NCBI GenBank assembly: GCA_902984215.1
Contig: CADWAF010001591.1
Location: 1-11,348 of the forward strand
Length of the DNA stretch: 11,348 nucleotides
From: Willaertia magna
Lineage: Eukaryota; Heterolobosea; Eutetramitea; Acrasida; Naegleriidae
Direction: 5' to 3'
The notes under the pieces are model-generated. The model did not search any database. It was given only the letters and a program-made list of their open reading frames with translations, and was not told the origin of the DNA. Position 1 is the stretch's first letter; each line of letters starts with the position of its first letter. This document shows positions 1 through 7,483 of this stretch, piece by piece. Made by a program: the position numbers and the translations under genes.

Positions 1-789
1 ATTAGATGCATCTTCTGGTTTTTCTACGTCAGCTAAAATATTTCTTGTCTTAATACCTTTAATAGATGATTTACCTCTGAAAACAACAAATGATCCTAAT
101 GCAACTCTAGTTGTTGTTTTAGAATAAGTAATACCTTCTAAAGCAATTTCAGTCTTCATTGAAGTTGGTGTTAAAATTTGTTTAACAGCTCTAGTAACAA
201 GTTTCTTTGATGAATATTCAACATTATCTGTTGTTACATAAGCAGTAATACGTAAAGTACAACATTTTGGAATAACTACAGAGCTTTCAACACTATAAAC
301 TGCACTTGCACCATCAGCAGAGACATCAGTCTTATTAATAATGAATTGAGTGAATGATAAATCTCTTAATTTCCATGTGTTAACTAAGGTATCGTTTCCT
401 GCTTGATAACCATCAACTCCATTCTTTTCTTCATATTCAATTACTCTATCAATACCAAATGCTGCACCAACTTTAATATCAACATCAACTTTTTTGTCAC
501 CTGCAGTTTTAATTTCAACACCAGAAGATGATTTAAATTTGAAATATGGGACTTTATCAACATTTGCAGTGAATTCTGATTTATCATATGTTTCAGTCTT
601 GGTTCTATTTAAAATGGAGATATTTTCACATTCCATTTCACTTTTGACCTTTAAAGTATGTTTGTTATTTTCTGTTTTAACTTCTAATTTTCTCTTACAT
701 TCAGGAATCTTTGGTTTTATGTAACCAAAGTCTGCTAAAGCTAATGAAAGTACTGCAATGAGTACTACTAATGACAAGATATATTTCAT
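1..789 (-). CDS. Secreted or lumenal protein of unknown function, C-terminus cut by window edge
   Basis: An open frame of 263 codons runs from an ATG at 789 to the left edge with no stop, so the C-terminus is missing. Residues 1-19 form a clear signal peptide: a short charged start, a hydrophobic core, and an Ala-Leu-Ala cleavage site before Asp20. The mature part is Lys/Thr/Val-rich and looks beta-stranded. It has four N-glycosylation sequons (Asn56, Asn61, Asn132, Asn152) and four cysteines (31, 54, and the pair 176-177), which fits passage through the ER. Residues 113-140 contain IDRVIEYEEKNG followed by a Gly/Asp/Asn-rich turn and NTWKL, loosely like acidic calcium-binding loops of secreted proteins; that resemblance is weak. 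The leader before the ATG is A-rich, like its neighbours. I do not recognise the family. The gene is very likely real; its function is unknown. Confidence 0.85.
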   Translation of the reverse strand, partial: MKYILSLVVLIAVLSLALADFGYIKPKIPECKRKLEVKTENNKHTLKVKSEMECENISILNRTKTETYDKSEFTANVDKVPYFKFKSSSGVEIKTAGDKKVDVDIKVGAAFGIDRVIEYEEKNGVDGYQAGNDTLVNTWKLRDLSFTQFIINKTDVSADGASAVYSVESSVVIPKCCTLRITAYVTTDNVEYSSKKLVTRAVKQILTPTSMKTEIALEGITYSKTTTRVALGSFVVFRGKSSIKGIKTRNILADVEKPEDASN

Positions 790-1049
790 ATTGTTTGTTT
801 TTTTTGTGATTTGTGACCATTTCGGCTAGAAGCTTTCTTTTTAACGCTTTTCGTATATTGACTTTTGATTAGACAAAAGGGAGAATAGTGAAAACTCGAG
901 TACAAATTCGTAAACTTTAACGGTAAGAAAATATTTACTTTCTAATTGATAATTAGAGGGAACCACACAAAACCCAAAAGCGCAGTATTCTTCCTTTCTT
1001 TTACAAAAAGTGGCCTAGTTCAGTTGACAACTTTATTTGCGCTTTTTAT
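790..1049. other. Spacer between two minus-strand genes
   Basis: These 260 nt hold the promoter and leader of the secreted-protein gene, which starts at 789, and the 3' end of the MJ1316-domain gene, which stops at 1050. On the minus strand an AATAAA overlaps the last base of that stop codon, and a second AATAAA-like hexamer lies about 13 nt further on near 1031-1036. I see no RNA gene or long repeat. Confidence 0.5.
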
Positions 1050-1649
1050 TTACAAATATTTGCCAAACATTAAATCGTATTCGTCATAGTAATGTACGTA
1101 ATCATCTTCAGAATCAAAGTCCACAATTTTATCTTGTAACATGTCTACTTCTACAATTGTTCTCTTATTTTTCTTTTTTAATTCTCTATTGTCATTATTT
1201 ACAGCGTTTGTTACAAAAGTGGTGTATTTTTCAATTAAGTAATAGATCTCACCATTGTTAATTAAATCTATTCTTTGGTTTTTATCCCAAAAAATGTGAT
1301 TATCTCTATAAATTAAGGTTTGAATTCTGTGTTCAGGCAAGTCATCTTTTAATTCACTATTTAAGTATTCTTGATATGAAATTTTTATGTTTCCCTCAAA
1401 TCTATCTTTATAAATAAAAGAGAAGTGTTGTAAAACATCAACTAAGGTATCATCCCAATGTAATCTATTAATTATTTCTTTACATGGGGCTAGTCTTTCC
1501 TTTTTGTTGTTCTTTAATAATACTTCATCTGTTAGAAGTGTATAATTTACGTTATTCAATTGCAACATTTCCACAATATAATACAGTGCTGGTTCTAAAA
1601 AGAGTTTGTTTTTTTTGTTAAATGTTACTGTTTCACAACATACCACCAT
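1050..1649 (-). CDS. MJ1316-type RNA cyclic-group end recognition domain protein
   Basis: About 199 residues counted from the ATG at 1649. Residues 54-124 match the MJ1316/DUF504 domain: an INRLHWD motif (Trp65-Asp66), FIYKDRFEG (Tyr80, Asp82, Arg83), LPEHRI (His107-Arg108) and IFWDK (Trp121-Asp122). In other proteins this domain is predicted to recognise RNA with 2',3'-cyclic phosphate ends and is often fused to 2H phosphodiesterase or nucleotidyltransferase modules (for example LENG9). Here no partner domain is visible. The N-terminal 50 residues are helical in character. The C-terminus has a basic KKKNKR stretch (158-163), possibly a nuclear signal, and then an acidic, Tyr-rich tail. The start is uncertain: the frame is open upstream to a TAG at 1677-1679 with no other ATG, and the context of ATG 1649 is not A-rich, so a 5' exon may be missing. 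The stop is TAA followed by A, inside AATAAA. Confidence 0.8.
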   Translation of the reverse strand: MVVCCETVTFNKKNKLFLEPALYYIVEMLQLNNVNYTLLTDEVLLKNNKKERLAPCKEIINRLHWDDTLVDVLQHFSFIYKDRFEGNIKISYQEYLNSELKDDLPEHRIQTLIYRDNHIFWDKNQRIDLINNGEIYYLIEKYTTFVTNAVNNDNRELKKKNKRTIVEVDMLQDKIVDFDSEDDYVHYYDEYDLMFGKYL

Positions 1650-1707
1650 CCAATTTAAGAACTTTTCCAATTGACTCTAAAGAACTTGCAACAACTAAAA
1701 ATAAGTA

Positions 1708-1752
1708 ATTCAAATTCACATTTGACAATAAAGTTTGAAATTCAAATTCACA
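1708..1752. repeat. 13-bp direct repeat ATTCAAATTCACA, two copies
   Basis: Identical copies lie at 1708-1720 and 1740-1752, 32 nt apart start to start, about 60-100 nt upstream of the assumed start of the minus-strand MJ1316 gene. They could be a paired promoter element or chance in AT-rich DNA. Confidence 0.55.
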
Positions 1753-2002
1753 CCTGTAATTACGAGCAAACAGTAAACAACATTAAGAAGGAAACCAATA
1801 AAAAGAGTAGTCAAGTGTATCCATTGTGTAATTCTCTAGAGGCAATTGATGTAATCTAATTGAATCTCTTATTGTAAGATTCATTCCAACCGATTACACA
1901 ACGAAAAGAAAGTAAACCAGAAAGTTCCATTGTAAAATTCATCTTTGCTGACTGTAAATATTATCACTTTACAAATTAATGATATTGTCCTGAAATTAAT
2001 TG

Positions 2003-2082
2003 AAACAACCAATGACATTTTTCTCGCTTTTTTTTCATGTTTGGGAAATTGGTTGTTTTAAAATCCAATATTTAAAGCGAGA
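2003..2082. repeat. Two crossing inverted repeats
   Basis: AAACAACCAAT (2003-2013) is the exact reverse complement of 2048-2058. TCTCGCTTT (2022-2030) is the exact reverse complement of 2074-2082. The second pair crosses the first, so in RNA the two stems would form a pseudoknot-like arrangement. A further TTTCGCTCT lies at 2085-2093. The region is 100-180 nt upstream of the small gene at 2185. Confidence 0.55.
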
Positions 2083-2184
2083 CTTTTCGCTCTGTTTTAC
2101 GATCAAATCAACAATAAAAAAACAGCTTGTTTTTTTTTAACATAACAACCCTCAAGAACACTATTTCAGAAATATAATAACAAC

Positions 2185-2538
2185 ATGAACGCTGCAAACA
2201 ATACATTTAAGAAGTTCTTATTATTTGTTAGTAAGCAAACAAAATCTAATTCGTATAAAGAGATGATGAATCCTAATCTACAATGTGTTTATCGTTCTAC
2301 AATGGCAGTTAATACTACCACTAATCATCATCCTATTCCACACACTATAACAATGACCTCTAATACAGGTAGTGGTAATAGTGAAAGAAGAAATGGATCA
2401 GCGAACCAAATCTTTGCCTATTACCAAGCAAACAATAATAACTCTATTGAAACAACTAAAAATTTATTAATAAGAGGAGGTCGTAAAAGAACTGATATTC
2501 TTCAACAACAACCTTCAGAGTACTTACTATTCCTTTAA
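2185..2538 (+). CDS. Small Asn/Thr-rich hypothetical protein, 117 aa
   Basis: An ATG at 2185 in an A-rich context (AACAAC before ATG) opens a 117-residue frame that ends in TAA followed by A, as in the well supported genes. The composition is rich in Asn, Thr, Ser and Gln, with a short Asn run near residue 82. The N-terminus (residues 1-30) is basic and partly hydrophobic, and a basic patch (RGGRKR) lies near residues 96-101. There is no signal peptide, membrane span or recognisable domain. A candidate AATAAA poly(A) signal lies at 2613-2618, before the convergent GNAT gene. I do not recognise a family. It may be a low-complexity regulatory or nuclear protein, or a non-conserved ORF. Confidence 0.5.
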   Translation: MNAANNTFKKFLLFVSKQTKSNSYKEMMNPNLQCVYRSTMAVNTTTNHHPIPHTITMTSNTGSGNSERRNGSANQIFAYYQANNNNSIETTKNLLIRGGRKRTDILQQQPSEYLLFL

Positions 2539-2667
2539 ACATTATGTATTATATCATTCTAATTGAACATTTTTGTACAGAAAAGCTTGTAAATTAACTA
2601 CTTGTTACTCGGAATAAAAAATTATTCTTTTCAAAATTATTAATGTTATAATTTGTTCGTGTTAATT

Positions 2668-3180
2668 TTACTTCTTTAAATATTGTCCAAAAAGTGTTTC
2701 GCTTAGTTGAAAATCATTCTTTTGATAGGCAGATTGTGCAATTTCATTTTCCTTTCTAACTAATAACCTAACACCTGCCACTTGTAAATTTTCGTCGTTG
2801 ACTTGTTGTTTAATTTCTGTTAAAAGTATGGAGCCTATTCCTTGTTTTCTGTGGTTGGCGCTTACGAATAACTCATCCACATAAAGATAACCTAATTTCT
2901 TATTTAATTTTGGTATTTGGATAACACTTGAAAACCCCAAAGGTTTAATACAACTGTTGTTACTGTCACAATTATTATTTTCTTCTAAGGCTAGTAAAAC
3001 AAAGTAGAGTGAATTGGAAGTGAAATAATCTTTATAATGTTCGATAGAGATGTCATAGTGATTTTCATGAATTTCATTATGTTTATTTTCTTCCCTAAAC
3101 TGTTGATTAATTAAATCAATCATTTCATTTCTATATTGCATAAAATCATCAAATGATTTAAGCTTGACAATTTTAACCAT
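2668..3180 (-). CDS. GNAT-family N-acetyltransferase
   Basis: A complete 170-residue protein from an ATG with an A-run leader. It has the GNAT fold pattern. A strand, LGYLYVDELFV (97-106), leads into the acetyl-CoA pyrophosphate-binding loop NHRKQGIGS (109-117), which carries the R/Q-x-x-G-x-G signature (Arg111, Gly114, Gly116) and the following helix. Motif B lies at 148-157 (AQSAYQKNDF, corresponding to the family's A-x-x-x-Y-x-K-x-G/D-F). The N-terminal third is helical and the middle strand (57-66) precedes an Asn-rich loop at 68-76. The family moves the acetyl group from acetyl-CoA to an amine such as a protein N-terminus, a lysine or a small amine; the substrate cannot be told here. No targeting signal is seen, so a cytosolic or nuclear location is likely. 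The length is typical for a single-domain GNAT. The stop is TAA followed by A. Confidence 0.88.
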   Translation of the reverse strand: MVKIVKLKSFDDFMQYRNEMIDLINQQFREENKHNEIHENHYDISIEHYKDYFTSNSLYFVLLALEENNNCDSNNSCIKPLGFSSVIQIPKLNKKLGYLYVDELFVSANHRKQGIGSILLTEIKQQVNDENLQVAGVRLLVRKENEIAQSAYQKNDFQLSETLFGQYLKK

Positions 3181-3224
3181 TTTTTTTACAATTTCAAATT
3201 ATTTGTTGAGTTTTGCAAATTCAT

Positions 3225-4256
3225 TTACCTTTCTTCATCAAGCCCAAATTGTTTTTTAATATAATATAAACCATCTGTACTGTGATGAATACCATTTGGA
3301 GCAATAGCCTCCTCTACAGCTATCTCATCAAAAGGTCTTTGTTGAAATTCTTGTTTGAATGTTAAGGTAGTGTAATACTTTGAAACTGGAGAAATAGTAA
3401 TCTTACTAATGGATAAAGATGGAATAGAACCTGCAGTGAAATTCTTTTCAGTCGCTTTCATCTCAACATTAAGAGAAAAATAGAATAATGGTTTCTCTCG
3501 CATTATATTTGGTAATATCTTTTCGTTAGAGGGTTTTGCATAAATCTTCATTGGTAAATGAAAAGTAATTGTTAAATCTCTCGCGTCATAACACTTCTTT
3601 CCATAAGCAACAAAGTTTTTATCACTCTTCTTGTTAGTGTTAGGCTCTAAATACCAAATGTCAGGCCATAAAGCATAAGTAACTTTCGTTTCAGCTATTG
3701 GGTGTTGTTTATGAGTGGTAATTTCACTAAATGGTTTTAGGTCAAGGTCAAAAGGAAAGTCGGAATTGACAAGATATTTTCCAACCTCAGTTGATTGAGA
3801 GATTAAATCATTTAGTAAAGGTCTATGTTCTGGATGTAATATACTTGTCACTCCTGCTTCTAATGCTTGTTCTTTTAATTGATCTTGATATTTTTCTAAA
3901 TAATCTTGTAAGAATTTATAATCGGCCTTAACTTTTCTATGTTTCCAAAGTGTTACGTAAATAAATATAATACATGAAATTAAGGGAATAACAATAGTAA
4001 GAATAATTCTCTTTTTACTTTTATCTGAATATTGACCTGAAGAAGTATTTTGTTGTTGATAATTATATTGATTTGTTTGATAATTTTGTTTTCCAATTAA
4101 ATTTAAAGAAAAATACTTTCTATTAAACTGATCATAACAAGTATTTACTTTTCTTCCCGGCCACAATAAAGAATTACATTTACTTTCAGCCAATAACAAA
4201 GGCTTCTTATTCTTCAATAATAAATTAATCTTCCCAAGTGATGAAGACATCTTCAT
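3225..4256 (-). CDS. Single-pass membrane protein of unknown function, possibly mitochondrial
   Basis: A complete 343-residue frame from an ATG with an A-rich leader (a second Met is at residue 3). Residues 1-60 are rich in Lys, Ser, Leu and Asn with few acids, compatible with a mitochondrial presequence. A Gln/Asn/Tyr-rich linker (56-78) follows, then one strong transmembrane segment at about 84-104, flanked by KKR and KHRK. Residues 105-135 look like a charged helix or coiled coil. The remaining ~200 residues form a soluble, strand-rich domain with a Trp/Tyr-rich patch (TYALWPDIWYLEP, 193-205). This layout resembles inner-membrane mitochondrial assembly or import factors with a small soluble domain, but I recognise no specific family motif. 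It shares a 79-nt divergent promoter with the mitochondrial MECR gene, which weakly supports a mitochondrial role. It ends in TAA followed by A. Confidence 0.78.
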   Translation of the reverse strand: MKMSSSLGKINLLLKNKKPLLLAESKCNSLLWPGRKVNTCYDQFNRKYFSLNLIGKQNYQTNQYNYQQQNTSSGQYSDKSKKRIILTIVIPLISCIIFIYVTLWKHRKVKADYKFLQDYLEKYQDQLKEQALEAGVTSILHPEHRPLLNDLISQSTEVGKYLVNSDFPFDLDLKPFSEITTHKQHPIAETKVTYALWPDIWYLEPNTNKKSDKNFVAYGKKCYDARDLTITFHLPMKIYAKPSNEKILPNIMREKPLFYFSLNVEMKATEKNFTAGSIPSLSISKITISPVSKYYTTLTFKQEFQQRPFDEIAVEEAIAPNGIHHSTDGLYYIKKQFGLDEER

Positions 4257-4335
4257 TTTTTACTTATTGTAAAAATTTCTCAATTTTTTTTGGCGCAACT
4301 AGGCTTTGCTGTTGGGCCCTTTCACACCTAAAAAA
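4257..4335. promoter_or_regulatory. 79-nt bidirectional promoter and leader region
   Basis: The whole space between the ATG of the membrane-protein gene (minus) and the ATG of MECR (plus) is 79 nt, so the two genes must share promoter DNA. It holds TTTGGCGC (4289-4296), which fits the E2F-type consensus TTTSSCGC, 32 nt from the minus ATG and 39 nt from the plus ATG, and a GGGCCC at 4314-4319. The same TTTGGCGC occurs 32 nt before ALG10. Function is inferred from position only. Confidence 0.5.
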
Positions 4336-5492
4336 ATGAAACGTTCAAGCACTCTCATTCAACCTCTTCTTAAATCTTCATCTCGTAATAATAATAAATT
4401 TTTCTCTCAACAATTTTCTTGTTATTCAACAATAAAATCAAAAGCTGTACGTTATGAAAAATTTGGTAATCCACAAGAAGTTTTAAAGTAAGTATGAAAA
4501 TTTTAGGCTAAAGTTAAAGGCTAAAAAAATAAAGAGTTGAAGATGTTGAAATTAATTCTTCTATAAAAGATGATGAAGTTATTGTTAAAATGTTAGCTGC
4601 ACCAATTAATCAAGCAGATATTAATACAGTTCAAGGAACCTATGGTAGAGTCCCTAAGACTTTCCCTGCAATCCCTGGTAATGAAGGTGTTGGTATCGTA
4701 GAAGAAGTTGGTTCAAAGGTTTCTGGTGTAAAGAAAGGAGATCACGTTATCCCTAGCCAAGGAGGTCTTGGAACATGGAGAACTCATCTTGTTTGTAAAG
4801 GAGATGCTGTTACTACTGTTTCTAAAGATTTACCAATTGAATATGCTTCAATCCTCTCCGTAAATCCATGTACTGCTTATAGATTATTAAGTGATTTTGC
4901 TGAATTAAAACCTGGAGATGTTATTATTCAAAATGGCGCAAATAGTATGGTTGGTCTTTTAGTTATTCAATTAGCTAAATTGAAGGGTGTTCAAACTATT
5001 AACTTGATAAGAAGTAGACCAAATTATGAATTAGCTGTTCAAAAATTAAAAGATTTTGGTGCAGATATTGTTATGGATTATTCATTTGCTAATAGTAATG
5101 CAAAGATGAGTAGATTATTAAGTGATTTACCAAAACCAAAATTAGGTTTAAATTGTGTTGGTGGTGACGCAGCTCGTTTAGTTACTAAATATTTAGGTGA
5201 AGATGGTGTTTTAGTTACATATGGAGGAATGTCTAGACAACCAATTACAGTTCCAACGGGACCATTCATTTTCAATAATATTTCTCTTAAAGGTTTTTGG
5301 ATGACTAGATGGGTTGAAACACATACTAAAGAAGAAAGAGATAAAATGTTAAATGAATTATCTACTTTAATGAAGGATAAGAAATTATTAGCTTTAATGG
5401 AAACATTCAAATTCTCAGAATTTAATTATGCATTAGAAAAGAGTTCAGAAGAATTCCGCGATAGAAAGGTAGTCTTAAAGATGACAGAATAA
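4336..5492 (+). CDS. MECR: Mitochondrial trans-2-enoyl-CoA/ACP reductase (MECR/ETR1)
   Basis: Exons 4336-4487 and 4535-5492 give 369 residues, close to the human protein (373). It catalyses the NADPH-dependent last step of mitochondrial type II fatty acid synthesis, which supplies octanoyl-ACP for lipoate. Residues 1-32 are Arg/Lys/Ser-rich without acids, a mitochondrial presequence. The protein is a medium-chain reductase of the MECR branch: INTVQGTYG with the conserved catalytic Tyr87 (Tyr94 in human), FPAIPGNEGVG (94-104), GLGTWRT (128-134), VNPCTAYR (160-167), the nucleotide-binding NGANSMVG (184-191), a phosphate-contacting RSRP (210-213), LNCVGG (256-261), TYGGM (279-283) and LKGFW (302-306). 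I chose the ATG at 4336 rather than the in-frame upstream TTG codon. The stop TAA lies inside AATAAA (5488-5493). It converges on the RhoGAP gene, with 92 nt between the stops. Confidence 0.96.
4488..4534 (+). other. MECR intron, 47 nt
   Basis: The donor is GTAAGTAT and the acceptor is AAAG before 4535. It splits Lys51 (AA|A). Reading through hits TAA at once. The acceptors at 4505-4506 and 4535-4536 give early stops, whereas this one restores the conserved MECR frame. A short direct repeat, AGGCTAAA, lies at 4505-4512 and 4518-4525. Confidence 0.9.
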
Positions 5493-5493
5493 A
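5488..5493 (+). terminator. AATAAA poly(A) signal overlapping the MECR stop codon
   Basis: GAA TAA A at the end of MECR contains a full AATAAA, with the stop codon as its core. No better signal follows before the convergent RhoGAP gene, so the 3' UTR is probably very short. Confidence 0.5.
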
Positions 5494-5584
5494 TTATTTA
5501 ATAATACATATTTATTTTAAAGGATGATACATATTTGTAACAACACCAAGTATACGGGAATTTTTGTAATTACATTTAAACAAT

Positions 5585-6898
5585 TTACAATTTTAAATAA
5601 GAAGTAAAATGCTTTTCAAAATAAGGACGAAGAACATTAAATTTTTGAATGAGTATGTCAAAACTAGCCATTACTTTAACTGCGTCTGTTCTTACCTTTT
5701 CTAATGGTTGAGGATTGGCAGTATCTTCTTTCTTCCAACAAACATTAATACCTACAACATTAGCTAAGTTACTTGTTGTCATTTTGTTGGAATCACTTCT
5801 CTTTGCAACTTCAAATAATAATTCTAATAACCAAAATAATAATTGTTGATGTAATTTTGGTAATTTTTGTATTAAATTTAAAATATAATTTGTATCATTT
5901 TGATTATCAACTACTTTTACAAAATCATCAAAATGATCAATTAATGGAGTTGGTAATTGTCTAATAAATTCTTTTAACATACTAGCTACAGTTCTTACCA
6001 TTTGTTGATCATGTTGATATTTCTTACCATTTTGATTATTATCTAATTGTTCCAATAATCTCTTTTCATGTTCCAAAATAAAATTAGGTATTTCTCTATC
6101 TTGACAATTATCATAACATTTCTTTAATTGAAGAATCATTTTAGCATTACCTGGTATACGAAATATACCTTCTTCAATTAAAATTTCTTCATGATGTAAA
6201 TATTTAAACATATCTACTAATAATTTAGGTAATGGATATTTATGTAATTGTTCTCTTTTACGATTCATTATTTCTTCTAATGAAATTCCAAAAAGATTTG
6301 AATCTTCTGTAATTTGTAAATCTAATGTAATATCACCATGTTCTACTTGTTGTAATGTTTTTTTAATTAATTGTGGTTCAAATAATTTTAAATTAAATTC
6401 TGATAATGGAATTTCAACACTTCCTAAAACTATTTATTTTTTAAATAATAAAATTTAAATAATTAATACTTACAATCATCATATTTCATGTAATCATAAT
6501 CATAAACTTCTATATTAAGTATATAATTATTAATTTCATTTTCATTTTTTAAATTATCAATAATTAATTGTTGATTTGTATAAATTGGATCTAATGAACT
6601 ATAAATAATTTCTGTTTTAAATTGTCCAATCATTTTACGTTTTGTAATTTCTTTTTCTTTACTAAAAATTGTACAAATCTATTTAATTATATTATCAATA
6701 TTATTAAAATTTTATCAAGCAATTTTCATTGTTAAACAGATGATCAATTTTCATTGTTAAACAGATGATGATTTTTAAAAAATTTAAAATTATCTAATTA
6801 AAACATAATGTACATACGACATACGGATCTGCCAATCCAGTTAATAAATCACCCACTATTAAATTAGAACATGAAATAATCGTAATTATAAATTTCAT
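5585..6898 (-). CDS. C2-RhoGAP protein, three exons
   Basis: Exons 6898-6818, 6678-6474 and 6429-5585 join to 376 residues. Residues 1-~135 form a C2 domain: Asp17, GLADPYVVC-type DPYV at 24-27, a KTEIIYSSLDPIY strand pair (48-60), EVYDYDYMKYDDFLG (84-98) and IPLSEF. Acidic residues at the usual calcium positions (Asp17, 24, 87, 89, 94/95) are present, so calcium-dependent phospholipid binding is plausible. Residues ~141-365 form a RhoGAP domain: LFGISLEEIM, EEGIFRIPG with arginine finger Arg186, LKEFIRQLPTPLI (247-259, Lys248 and Arg252) and NKMTTSNLANVVG (310-322, with the conserved Asn316). It should speed GTP hydrolysis on Rho/Rac GTPases at membranes, thereby shaping the actin cytoskeleton. 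The exon structure is supported because both joins fall inside C2 motifs. The ATG at 6898 follows a long A-run. Confidence 0.93.
6430..6473 (-). other. RhoGAP-gene intron 2, 44 nt
   Basis: The donor is GTAAGTAT at 6473 and the acceptor is AAATAG ending at 6430. It joins T|TT to make Phe96 in the C2 motif YDDFLG. The next acceptor (TTTTAG ending at 6424) would create TGA, so it is excluded. Confidence 0.9.
6679..6817 (-). other. RhoGAP-gene intron 1, 139 nt
   Basis: The donor is GTATGTAC at 6817 and the acceptor is AAATAG ending at 6679. It joins DPYV to ICTIFSKEK in the C2 domain, in phase 0. The intron contains a tandem 25-bp duplication and is the longest of the four in this window. Confidence 0.88.
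6721..6770. repeat. 25-bp tandem duplication inside an intron
   Basis: Units 6721-6745 and 6746-6770 begin AATTTTCATTGTTAAAC and differ only in the last base (C against G). They lie wholly within intron 1 of the C2-RhoGAP gene, suggesting a recent slippage duplication. Confidence 0.95.
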
Positions 6899-7483
6899 TT
6901 TTTTTTTCTGTTTTTTTTTCTAATTTTCTTTGATACTTGGCAAGCAAGAAATCAAATGTCATTAACCTTGTTTGGTTGCAATAAAATCAATTGTTAATTA
7001 TTAATTTGAAAAAACTTGTTTAAATTTAAATTAATTCTTATCATCCACGTGTAGTTACTGCAATCAAATAATTAACCAAGACATGTTTTAACTAAACATT
7101 TCAAAGCCTCTCTGCTAGATTTTGCTTCAAAAAACCGGTTTGTGTTAAAGAGCATAAAAACTGTAGTTTTTGAAAATAAGTTGACATTTTGGAAGTTGGC
7201 CTTGTAATTGGTAGTTTGTCTATTTTCTTTAAAAAGTAAAACACTAAAACCATTATTAAGGATAACTAGAATTTTCAATATCAAGTTTCGATTCTCATCT
7301 TTATATACAGTTCCCACAATAAGATAAGTTGTCCTTAAAAACAGTTTTGTAGTTTTCTTAGGCATCTTAGAAAAATTTGTTTATAAGGAAGAATTTATGC
7401 ATTGAAGTATGTTTTTCCAGTGAAGAAAGAAATAAGAGAACTGTTATAATAATAACCTATTACTACTGATAACAATTAAATCA
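6899..7483. other. Sparse intergenic region, 585 nt
   Basis: This lies between the divergent starts of the RhoGAP gene (minus) and the small frame at 7484 (plus). It contains long T-runs at 6898-6920 (the A-rich leader of the RhoGAP gene), a CACGTG palindrome at 7046-7051, and one doubtful 97-codon frame on the minus strand (7072-7365). I see no RNA gene. Confidence 0.4.
7072..7365 (-). CDS. Doubtful 97-aa ORF
   Basis: An ATG at 7365 opens 97 codons. The protein is rich in Lys, Leu, Phe and Asn. Its second half (strands ILVILNNGF, SVLLFKEN and VFMLFNTNRFFEA, then a helix SSREALKCLVKTCL) faintly recalls the end of a PH-like fold, but lacks the usual C-terminal Trp. Against it being a gene: the leader is not A-rich, the stop is TAA followed by T unlike the firm genes, and no family is recognised. 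It may be a chance frame, or an exon of something not resolved here. Confidence 0.22.
   Translation of the reverse strand: MPKKTTKLFLRTTYLIVGTVYKDENRNLILKILVILNNGFSVLLFKENRQTTNYKANFQNVNLFSKTTVFMLFNTNRFFEAKSSREALKCLVKTCLG

Larger units (their letters stand above)
1650..2184. other. Divergent intergenic region, 535 nt
   Basis: This region lies between the minus-strand MJ1316-domain gene and the plus-strand small gene at 2185, so it should hold both promoters. It contains a 13-bp direct repeat (1708-1720 and 1740-1752) and two crossing inverted repeats (2003-2082). Short minus-strand frames near 1800-1945 could be an unrecognised 5' exon of the MJ1316 gene, but no GTAAGT-type donor joins them. 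I see no RNA gene. Confidence 0.4.

Noticed and set aside
494..1261. Plus-strand frames at 494-724 and 1037-1261
   Set aside because: They lie antisense to the secreted-protein and MJ1316 genes, have shadow-like composition and no motif.
1671..1859. Plus-strand 62-codon frame starting at TTG
   Set aside because: It has no ATG start, is low complexity, and sits in the divergent promoter region.
4306..4335. Upstream TTG start for MECR
   Set aside because: TTG is not a normal eukaryotic start, and the ATG at 4336 has the A-rich leader and begins a good presequence.
5078..5410. Minus-strand 110-codon frame
   Set aside because: It lies wholly antisense to the conserved C-terminal half of MECR.
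5773..5964. Plus-strand 63-codon frame
   Set aside because: It is antisense to the RhoGAP domain and is a low-complexity Ile/Leu shadow.
6424..6429. Alternative acceptor TTTTAG for RhoGAP intron 2
   Set aside because: It would create TGA at the join; the acceptor 6 nt earlier gives the conserved C2 motif DDFLG.
7046..7051. CACGTG E-box as a regulatory site
   Set aside because: It is a single six-base palindrome with no second copy in other promoters here.
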